Assembly (NCBI GenBank): GCA_029933565.1 | Contig: JAOZNY010000124.1 | Coordinates: 1-8,735 of the forward strand | From: Bacteroidales bacterium | GTDB lineage: Bacteria > Bacteroidota > Bacteroidia > Bacteroidales > F082 | Length of the DNA: 8,735 nucleotides | Direction: 5' to 3' | Shown here: piece by piece, positions 4,638-8,735 of the stretch | Numbering within the stretch: the stretch's first letter is position 1 | How the letters are laid out: every line of letters starts with the position of its first letter | Notes under the pieces: generated by a model | Seen by the model: the letters and a program-made list of their open reading frames with translations, nothing else | What the model was told of the DNA's origin: nothing | Databases searched by the model: none | Translations under genes and position numbers: made by a program

Positions 4638-6533
4638 GTGAATTATCTTTCTGTAGAAAATCTATCAAAAAATTACGGCGAACTTGTTTTGTTCGACAAT
4701 ATTAGTTTCGGGCTTAGCAAAGGCGATAAGGTTGCCCTTATAGCAAAAAACGGAACTGGCAAAAGTAGCCTGCTAAAAATATTAACCGGAAATGATAGTG
4801 CCGATGGTGGTGCTTTTGTAATTAGAAATGGGTTGACTTCTGCTTATCTGGCTCAACAACCTGAATTTGATGGAGAAAGTACAATTGCTGAACTTTTACA
4901 AAGCACACATTCTAAAACTCTTGAAATTATTAGAGAATATGAAAATGCTATTGAGGCTCAGACGGCAATTTATAACAAACAAACTCAAAATGCTGTGGAT
5001 AAGGCCTCGGCACAAATGGATTTTTACGATGCCTGGAATTATGAGGAGAGGGTGAAGCAGATGTTGGGCAGATTTGCCATTAATGAAATTAACAAAAAGA
5101 TAAAAACACTCTCAGGTGGGCAAAAGAAAAGGCTTGCACTTGTGTTTACTTTGCTCGACAAACCCGATTTGCTTTTTCTTGATGAGCCAACTAACCATCT
5201 CGACATAAAGATGATTGAATGGTTGGAGAATTACCTTTCTACCTCATCAACTACCTTGCTAATGGTTACTCACGATCGTTATTTTCTTGACAAAGTATGC
5301 AATAATATTCTTGAGATGAGCAAGGGTAATATTCATCTTTACAAAGGAAATTACAGTTATTTTCTGGAGAAAAAAGCTGAACGCGAATCGGCAGAACAAA
5401 TGGCTATCGACAATTCTAAAAATTATGTGAGGAACGAACTTGATTGGATGCGGCGGATGCCCAAGGCAAGAACAACTAAGTCGAAGGCAAGAATTGATTC
5501 ATTTTATAAGGCCGAAGAACATTCCCAATCAGGTGTGCACGATAAAAGTCTTAAAATTCAAATTCAAGCGAAAAGGGTAGGGGGCAAAATACTTGAACTG
5601 GAGAATGTAAGTAAGTCGTTTGGCAGCAATGTACTAATTTCTGATTTCAATTATCTTTTTAAGAGAGGCGAGAAGATTGGTATTATTGGTCCCAATGGAG
5701 TTGGTAAAACCACTTTGCTAAATATTATTACGGGTAGTTTACAATCTGATTCGGGAAATATTACTACCGGAGAAACAATTACTTATGGATATTATTCGCA
5801 GGAAGGATTGAAATTTGACCCAAACAAAAAGGTAATTGATATTTTAACCGATATTGCTGAAATTGTTAAAGTTGGTAAAAACAAAACCATAACTGTTTCT
5901 CAGTTTCTGAATTATTTTTTGTTTGAGCCAAAAGTTCAAAAAAATTATGTTTCTACTTTAAGTGGTGGAGAATTACGACGACTTTATTTGCTTACTATCT
6001 TAATTAAAAATCCAAATTTTTTAATTCTTGACGAGCCAACCAACGATCTTGATATTGACACATTAAATATTCTTGAGGAATTTCTTTCCAGCTTTCAGGG
6101 ATGTGTTTTATTAGTTTCACACGATAGATATTTAATGGATCGACTGGTCGACCACATCTTTTTGTTTAAAGGCGAAGGCAAAATTAAAGACTTTTACGGA
6201 AATTATACTGAGTATCGTTTAGCACAGGAAGCAGAATTAAAAAAACAGAGGACATTGCAGAGCTCTCTTAAAAAGCAAGAGCAAAAAGAAACTAAAAAGC
6301 CAATCAAAGACAAGCCAAAAACAAAACTTACTTACAACGAAACTCAGGAACACAAGCAACTTGAGAAAGAAATTGAAGAACTGGAAAAGGAAAAGTCAGA
6401 ACTTGAAGAATTTCTGAATTCAGGAACTCAGGATTACGAAAAACTTGAAAAGGCTTCCGCAAGAATAGGTACACTTATTGAAAGCCTTGATGATAAAACA
6501 CTCAGGTGGATGGAACTTGAGGAGTATTTATAA
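4638..6533 (+). CDS. uup: ABC-F family ATPase, Uup type
   Basis: A 631-residue soluble protein with two ATPase domains and no membrane segments, so it is an ABC-F translation-associated factor rather than a transporter. Domain 1: Walker A Ala36-Lys-Asn-Gly-Thr-Gly-Lys-Ser43 (the first glycine is replaced by alanine), signature Leu-Ser-Gly-Gly-Gln (158-162), Walker B and catalytic Glu in Asp182-Glu-Pro-Thr-Asn-His. Domain 2: Gly351-Pro-Asn-Gly-Val-Gly-Lys-Thr358, signature Leu-Ser-Gly-Gly-Glu (441-445), Asp465-Glu-Pro-Thr-Asn-Asp. The charged linker between them (about 240-300) has the Arg-Arg-Met-Pro-Lys-Ala-Arg-Thr-Thr-Lys segment usual for Uup. A Lys/Glu-rich coiled-coil tail (about 565-631) is the Uup C-terminal domain. 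The start is taken as GTG because it gives Met-Asn-Tyr-Leu-Ser-Val-Glu-Asn, which lines up with family N-termini, and no ATG is nearby. E. coli Uup has been linked to ribosome function and to transposon excision. Confidence 0.93.
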   Translation: MNYLSVENLSKNYGELVLFDNISFGLSKGDKVALIAKNGTGKSSLLKILTGNDSADGGAFVIRNGLTSAYLAQQPEFDGESTIAELLQSTHSKTLEIIREYENAIEAQTAIYNKQTQNAVDKASAQMDFYDAWNYEERVKQMLGRFAINEINKKIKTLSGGQKKRLALVFTLLDKPDLLFLDEPTNHLDIKMIEWLENYLSTSSTTLLMVTHDRYFLDKVCNNILEMSKGNIHLYKGNYSYFLEKKAERESAEQMAIDNSKNYVRNELDWMRRMPKARTTKSKARIDSFYKAEEHSQSGVHDKSLKIQIQAKRVGGKILELENVSKSFGSNVLISDFNYLFKRGEKIGIIGPNGVGKTTLLNIITGSLQSDSGNITTGETITYGYYSQEGLKFDPNKKVIDILTDIAEIVKVGKNKTITVSQFLNYFLFEPKVQKNYVSTLSGGELRRLYLLTILIKNPNFLILDEPTNDLDIDTLNILEEFLSSFQGCVLLVSHDRYLMDRLVDHIFLFKGEGKIKDFYGNYTEYRLAQEAELKKQRTLQSSLKKQEQKETKKPIKDKPKTKLTYNETQEHKQLEKEIEELEKEKSELEEFLNSGTQDYEKLEKASARIGTLIESLDDKTLRWMELEEYL

Positions 6534-6564
6534 ATCTGTTGTCAGGTTATCAAGTAGTCGTCGT

Positions 6565-6603
6565 TCTCAACCTTAATCTCAACCTAAACTTCTAACTTAA
6601 CCT
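6565..6603. repeat. Short C/T-rich simple repeat spanning the thpR stop
   Basis: TCTCAACCT occurs at 6565-6573 and again at 6577-6585, 12 bases apart. Decayed versions (CTTCTAACTTAACCT) continue into the last codons of thpR. The uup and thpR genes converge here with a 58-base gap, and no hairpin terminator for either can be seen. Confidence 0.5.
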
Positions 6604-7149
6604 ATATCTTCCAAGTGTAATATAAACCGGCCCGGTAGGTTTCAAAATGCTTTGATAAAGAATAATCTCTTCAATGTCGAATTTCTGAATCTCTTCTTCT
6701 TTTACCCTGTCAATTACCGATTGGAAATATTTCTTGTTTTCAATTTTTTTAATTCTGCCAACAGTGAGGTGGGGTACAAAGTTTTGCCTGTCGCTGCGAA
6801 ATCCATTTTCATGAAAATGCAGTAGAATATTTTCGCCCATTTCTTTAATTTGTTTATTATTTTTTATTCCAAACCAAATTACTCTGGGATTGTACGAAGA
6901 GCCAAAAATGCCAACTTTGTTAAATGCAATTTCAAATCTTTTTTTGTCCTTAACAAAGTCACTTAGCAATTGTTTTATCTGAGGAATCTTTTCATTAGGA
7001 GTTTCACCAAGAAACTTAAGTGTAAGGTGTAATTTATCAGCTTCCACCCATCTGATCAAGTCATGTTTAAGATTCTGTTTTAGGAAGTAATAGATCCGAA
7101 GAAAATTTTCATCGGGTTTAAGTTTTATGGCGACAAATAGACGTTTCAT
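6592..7149 (-). CDS. thpR: RNA 2',3'-cyclic phosphodiesterase (2'-5' RNA ligase family)
   Basis: A 185-residue protein of the 2H phosphoesterase superfamily, of normal ThpR length. The two catalytic motifs are present: His41-Leu-Thr43-Leu and His127-Leu-Thr129-Val. The protein starts Met-Lys-Arg-Leu-Phe-Val-Ala-Ile-Lys-Leu, typical of the family. Characterised members hydrolyse 2',3'-cyclic phosphate ends of RNA to 2'-phosphates and can join some tRNA halves in vitro; their role in the cell is unclear. The ATG at 7149 is preferred over a start at 7287, because the extra 46 residues would only translate a GC-rich inverted repeat. A -7-like TACCTTTG lies 4 bases upstream of this ATG, so the mRNA may be nearly leaderless. 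It converges with uup. Confidence 0.93.
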   Translation of the reverse strand: MKRLFVAIKLKPDENFLRIYYFLKQNLKHDLIRWVEADKLHLTLKFLGETPNEKIPQIKQLLSDFVKDKKRFEIAFNKVGIFGSSYNPRVIWFGIKNNKQIKEMGENILLHFHENGFRSDRQNFVPHLTVGRIKKIENKKYFQSVIDRVKEEEIQKFDIEEIILYQSILKPTGPVYITLGRYRLS

Positions 7150-7153
7150 CGTG

Positions 7154-7161
7154 CAAAGGTA
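7154..7161 (-). promoter_or_regulatory. -7 element TACCTTTG directly before thpR
   Basis: On the minus strand TACCTTTG matches TAnnTTTG exactly and ends 4 bases before the thpR ATG. Transcription would start at or within a few bases of the start codon. There is no TTTG at the usual -33 distance (the sequence there is GC-rich repeat), so this is a partial promoter call. Confidence 0.45.
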
Positions 7162-7176
7162 AAATATTACCCCTCT

Positions 7177-7236
7177 GCCCTGCGGGCATCTCCCCAAAGG
7201 GGAGAATAATCTTTTGTTTAAGGGGGGGAGATGGGC
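7177..7236. repeat. GC-rich inverted-repeat element upstream of thpR
   Basis: Three pairings overlap here: GCCC (7177-7180) with GGGC (7184-7187) as a tight hairpin; TCTCCCC (7189-7195) with GGGGAGA (7199-7205) around AAA; and, at long range, CATCTCCCC (7187-7195) with GGGGAGATG (7225-7233). Composition is far more GC-rich than the AT-rich surroundings. It resembles the dispersed CTCCCC/GGGGAG intergenic elements common in Bacteroidota genomes. A similar GGAGGGGAGGAGATG tract continues to about 7260. Confidence 0.6.
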
Positions 7237-7285
7237 TTTTTCGCGGAGGGGAGGAGATGAAGTTGGAGTGGAAATAAAAATCCTC

Positions 7286-7309
7286 AATTTGTTTTGTACA
7301 AAACAAATT
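7286..7309. promoter_or_regulatory. Perfect 24-bp palindrome at the tRNA-Ala promoter
   Basis: AATTTGTTTTGT (7286-7297) is followed at once by its exact reverse complement ACAAAACAAATT (7298-7309). It covers the -33 region of the tRNA-Ala promoter, an operator-like position. It could bind a dimeric regulator, or the TTTG-rich symmetry might provide -33 elements in both directions. No matching minus-strand -7 element is seen at the right distance. Confidence 0.55.
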
Positions 7310-7321
7310 TTTATAAATTTG
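7288..7321 (+). promoter_or_regulatory. Promoter for tRNA-Ala
   Basis: TAAATTTG at 7314-7321 matches TAnnTTTG exactly. TTTG occurs upstream at 7288-7291 (22-base spacing) and at 7293-7296 (17-base spacing). Start of transcription is predicted near 7326, leaving a leader of about 90 bases before the mature tRNA-Ala at 7417. Confidence 0.7.
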
Positions 7322-7360
7322 CCGCCTCGAAGTTGGAATTGTGGGTAGTTTGTAAAAAGG

Positions 7361-7417
7361 CCACCTACGCTAAGATTTCGAGAGAAAGTACACCTTCGCC
7401 AAGGCTTCGGTGCAAAG
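7361..7417 (+). repeat. 28-bp imperfect tandem repeat abutting tRNA-Ala
   Basis: Two copies start 29 bases apart, at 7361-7388 and 7390-7417, and agree at 19 of 28 positions (shared blocks CACCT, CGC, AAG, TTCG, AAAG). The second contains CACC...GGTG and GCC-AA-GGC pairings, so it could fold. It ends at the first base of tRNA-Ala and would be part of the precursor leader. It resembles dispersed GC-rich repeats with a CTTCGCC...GGCTTCGGTG core seen in environmental Bacteroidota, from memory only. Confidence 0.5.
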
Positions 7418-7490
7418 GGGGATTAGCTCAGTTGGCTAGAGCGTTTGACTGGCAGTCAAGAGGTCATCGGTTCGATTCCGATATTCTCCA
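7417..7490 (+). tRNA. tRNA-Ala(GGC)
   Basis: A 74-base cloverleaf. The acceptor stem GGGGGAT / ATTCTCC contains the G3-U70 pair that identifies alanine tRNAs (and a second G-U at 5-68). The D arm is GCTC...GAGC, the anticodon arm TTTGA-CTGGCAG-TCAAG, with anticodon GGC at 7451-7453, and the T arm ATCGG-TTCGATT-CCGAT. Discriminator A is at 7490. The next bases are CCT, so CCA is not encoded and must be added after transcription. It has its own promoter upstream and terminator downstream. Confidence 0.97.
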
Positions 7491-7502
7491 CCTAATAATC
7501 AG

Positions 7503-7537
7503 CCACTTACAGAGTAAAATTTGTAAGTGGTTTTTTT
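7503..7537 (+). terminator. Intrinsic terminator of tRNA-Ala
   Basis: A 9-bp perfect stem, CCACTTACA (7503-7511) with TGTAAGTGG (7522-7530), has a 10-base loop and is followed by T7 (7531-7537). It lies 13 bases after the tRNA end. Confidence 0.92.
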
Positions 7538-7597
7538 GTTTGCAAACATTTTGCATAACAATCAGATGTTATTTCGAGTTCTCACCCCCTATTAGAC

Positions 7598-7631
7598 AAA
7601 AAAAAGGCTAACATACTGAGTGTTAAGCCTT
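7598..7631 (-). terminator. Minus-strand terminator after the tRNA-Leu-like relic
   Basis: Read on the minus strand, AAGGCT (7631-7626), one bulged base, then TGTT... pair with AACA and AGCCTT, giving a 10-bp stem with one bulge and a 7-base loop, followed by T8 (7605-7598). It sits about 5 bases beyond the 3' end of the decayed tRNA copy, as the other two minus-strand tRNAs each have a terminator soon after their ends. Confidence 0.8.
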
Positions 7632-7635
7632 ATCC

Positions 7636-7709
7636 GTACTAGAGGCGAGTTCTGATAATTATCGGAATGAACCCGCTATTTTTTAAAACCAACTTTTACT
7701 GTTGTACCC
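7636..7709 (-). pseudogene. Decayed tRNA-Leu copy
   Basis: On the plus strand, GTACTAGAGGCGAG (7636-7649) matches the tRNA-Leu acceptor and T-arm end GTACTCGAGGCGGG (7746-7759) at 12 of 14 positions, and TGAACCCGC (7668-7676) equals 7764-7772 exactly. Between them lie 18 bases where the tRNA has 3 or 4, including the palindrome GATAATTATC (7654-7663), so the T loop is disrupted. On the minus strand GTTGGTTTTAAAA (7693-7681) resembles the tRNA-Leu anticodon arm GTTGGACTTAAAA, and the long variable arm is missing. It could not fold as a working tRNA. Chance similarity of part of it is possible, but the order of matches and the terminator beyond support a relic. Confidence 0.5.
7645..7684 (+). 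terminator. Possible plus-strand hairpin terminator within the tRNA relic
   Basis: GCGAGTTC (7645-7652) pairs with GAACCCGC (7669-7676), 7 Watson-Crick pairs and one mismatch or wobble depending on strand, enclosing GATAATTATC. On the plus strand it is followed by TATTTTTT (7677-7684). It could be a backup terminator for tRNA-Ala or for plus-strand readthrough, or just an effect of the disrupted T arm. Confidence 0.35.
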
Positions 7710-7713
7710 AAAC

Positions 7714-7743
7714 AAAAAAGCCGACCTATAAAAAGCCGGCTTT
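7714..7743 (-). terminator. Intrinsic terminator of tRNA-Leu
   Basis: On the minus strand AAAGCCGGCT (7743-7734) pairs with GGTCGGCTTT (7726-7717), with two G-U pairs and a 7-base loop, and runs into T6 (7719-7714). It begins 3 bases after the tRNA-Leu discriminator. Confidence 0.88.
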
Positions 7744-7746
7744 CTG

Positions 7747-7831
7747 TACTCGAGGCGGGACTTGAACCCGCACGGGCGCAATGCCCATTGGATTTTAAGT
7801 CCAACGTGTCTACCAATTCCACCACTCGAGC
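7747..7831 (-). tRNA. tRNA-Leu(TAA)
   Basis: An 85-base class II tRNA. The acceptor stem is GCTCGAG / CTCGAGT (a G-U pair at 1-72), the D region GTGGAATTGGTAGACAC is typical of leucine tRNAs, and the anticodon arm is TTGGA-CTTAAAA-TCCAA with anticodon TAA (plus-strand positions 7795-7797). A long variable arm with GGGC/GCCC pairing and the T arm GCGGG-TTCAAGT-CCCGC follow. Discriminator A is at 7747; the next bases are CAG, so CCA is not encoded. It lies 56 bases after tRNA-Gly on the same strand with a terminator between. No separate promoter is visible, so it probably depends on readthrough from tRNA-Gly. Confidence 0.97.
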
Positions 7832-7845
7832 AATAGACCTTCAAG

Positions 7846-7882
7846 AAAAAAACCCGACACCCATTTTCCAGGATTTCGGGTT
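7846..7882 (-). terminator. Terminator between tRNA-Gly and tRNA-Leu
   Basis: On the minus strand AACCCGA (7882-7876) pairs with TCGGGTT (7857-7851) around an 18-base loop, followed by T7 within 7852-7846. It starts 6 bases after tRNA-Gly. The large loop suggests a leaky terminator, which would let some transcripts reach tRNA-Leu. Confidence 0.75.
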
Positions 7883-7886
7883 GTGT

Positions 7887-7960
<74 letters not shown>

Positions 7961-7996
7961 ATCAAAAAATTAACTTTCGTCGTATTTTTGAGGGTG

Positions 7997-8029
7997 CAAA
8001 TGTAAAACTTTTTTCTAATTACAAACAAA
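7997..8029 (-). promoter_or_regulatory. Promoter for tRNA-Gly (and probably tRNA-Leu)
   Basis: On the minus strand TACATTTG (8004-7997) matches TAnnTTTG exactly. Two overlapping choices of -33 element exist, TTTG at 8029-8026 (21-base spacing) and at 8025-8022 (17-base spacing). The start would be near 7990, about 30 bases before the tRNA. It begins only 24 bases after the mutS stop, and no mutS terminator is visible between them. Confidence 0.75.
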
Positions 8030-8052
8030 TCTTTTAAAACTTTTTTAGACTA

Positions 8053-8735
8053 CTATTTTCCAGATAATAATTTCTTAATCTCATTTAACTTCAGCAAAGC
8101 TTCAACGGGTGTTAAAGTATCGATATTTATTTTTAAAATATCGTCCTTAATTTGATGCAACAACGGATCGTCGAGTTGAATAAAACTCAACTGGAAATCT
8201 TCAGCCTTAGAGATATTCTTTACAGTTTTATTCAATTCACTATTAGAACGACTCTCTTCCAAAATTTTTAACATTTGCTTTGCCTTCTGCAAAACCTGCT
8301 TTGGCATACCTGCCATTTCTGCTACATGAATTCCAAAACTATGTTCGCTACCCCCACTTTTTAGTTTGCGCAAAAAGATAATTCGGTTGCCAATCTCTTT
8401 AATTGAAATATGAAAGTTTTTAATCCTTTCCTTGGCCGATGCCATAGTATTTAACTCATGGTAATGGGTTGCAAACAAAACCTTTGGTCTGTAGGCTCCG
8501 TGATCATGTAAAAATTCAGTAATCGACCAGGCAATTGAAATACCGTCGTAAGTGCTTGTGCCCCTTCCAATTTCATCAAGCAAAATCAAACTTCTATTGG
8601 AAATATTATTTAAGATACTGGCCGTTTCATTCATCTCAACCATAAAAGTTGATTCGCCCGAAGAAATATTATCAGACGCCCCTACTCTGGTAAATATTTT
8701 ATCGACTATCCCAATATCAGCACTTTTCACAGGCA
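8053..8735 (-). CDS. mutS: DNA mismatch repair protein MutS, C-terminal part (5' end outside window)
   Basis: About 227 residues of the MutS ATPase and C-terminal region. After Pro-Val-Lys-Ser-Ala-Asp-Ile-Gly comes Ile-Phe-Thr-Arg-Val-Gly-Ala-Ser-Asp, Ser-Thr-Phe-Met-Val-Glu-Met-Asn-Glu-Thr, the Walker B/signature region Leu-Leu-Asp-Glu-Ile-Gly-Arg-Gly-Thr-Ser-Thr-Tyr-Asp-Gly, and the ATPase histidine in Phe-Ala-Thr-His-Tyr. The end, Leu-Thr-Pro-Val-Glu-Ala-Leu-Leu-Lys-Leu-Asn-Glu, matches the MutS1 C-terminus. The GTG at 8730-8728 is an internal valine, not a start: the frame stays open to the edge and the residues before it fit the family. The Walker A lies upstream, out of the window. Stop TAG at 8055-8053. 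Confidence 0.96.
   Translation of the reverse strand, partial: PVKSADIGIVDKIFTRVGASDNISSGESTFMVEMNETASILNNISNRSLILLDEIGRGTSTYDGISIAWSITEFLHDHGAYRPKVLFATHYHELNTMASAKERIKNFHISIKEIGNRIIFLRKLKSGGSEHSFGIHVAEMAGMPKQVLQKAKQMLKILEESRSNSELNKTVKNISKAEDFQLSFIQLDDPLLHQIKDDILKINIDTLTPVEALLKLNEIKKLLSGK

Noticed and set aside
7150..7287. 46-residue N-terminal extension of ThpR
   Set aside because: It would translate the GC-rich inverted repeat, and the family starts at the Met-Lys-Arg-Leu-Phe sequence encoded at 7149.
7322..7331. CCGCCTCGA near the tRNA-Ala promoter resembling the tRNA-Leu 3' end
   Set aside because: Only nine bases match and no other tRNA part is present; probably chance.
7294..7611. Plus-strand open frame of 105 residues
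   Set aside because: It runs through tRNA-Ala; the Gly-Leu-Ala-Gln-Leu-Ala-Arg-Ala-Phe stretch is the well-known false translation of a tRNA gene.
7636..7772. Repeated tRNA 3' end as attachment sites of an integrated element
   Set aside because: The two copies are only about 110 bases apart, with no integrase or cargo between or near them; a decayed tandem tRNA duplication fits better.
8728..8730. GTG as the start of a short MutS-like protein
   Set aside because: The frame stays open to the window edge and the residue is a conserved-region valine, so this is a truncated view of full-length mutS.

Overview
The window reads as a piece of a Bacteroidota chromosome, probably a Bacteroidales or Marinilabiliales-like lineage. 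Three things support this. Genes lack Shine-Dalgarno sequences and have A-rich start regions. Several promoters match the Bacteroidota form TTTG-N17-22-TAnnTTTG. A lipoprotein carries a Cys-Lys-Lys-Asp-Asp-Asp start typical of Bacteroidota surface-export signals. The content is mostly housekeeping. I see no mobile element, CRISPR array, toxin-antitoxin or defence system, and no wholly new system.

Layout: (1) 1-786 holds the 3' end of one thioredoxin-fold gene, then two unrelated short-period tandem repeats (8 bp and 7 bp), then a membrane-anchored thioredoxin with a WCTPC active site. (2) 816-3751 is a translation cluster, rplM-rpsI-rpsB-tsf (L13, S9, S2, EF-Ts), with a strong promoter in front of rplM, possible RNA structure before rplM and rpsB, and a strong terminator after tsf. 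(3) 3866-4345 on the minus strand is a small surface lipoprotein of unknown function. Between it and the next, divergent gene lies a non-coding stretch with a long hairpin and an 18-bp direct repeat. (4) 4638-6533 encodes an ABC-F ATPase of the Uup type, convergent with thpR (RNA 2',3'-cyclic phosphodiesterase / 2'-5' ligase family) at 6592-7149 on the minus strand. (5) 7162-7417 is a repeat-rich intergenic region with a GC-rich inverted repeat, a perfect 24-bp palindrome over a promoter, and a 29-bp tandem duplication ending at tRNA-Ala(GGC). (6) 7503-7960 is a compact tRNA region: the tRNA-Ala terminator, then on the minus strand tRNA-Gly(GCC) and tRNA-Leu(TAA), each followed by its own terminator. 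Beyond these is a third unit that looks like a decayed tRNA-Leu copy, also followed by a terminator. (7) 8053-8735 on the minus strand is the C-terminal third of mutS, running off the window.

Functionally the genes serve translation (ribosomal proteins, EF-Ts, tRNAs, ABC-F), redox balance, RNA end metabolism and mismatch repair. The points most worth a second look are non-coding: the tRNA-Leu relic, the palindrome on the tRNA-Ala promoter, the hairpin and direct repeat ahead of the lipoprotein, the rplM promoter/leader, and the simple repeats that start inside the 3' ends of genes.
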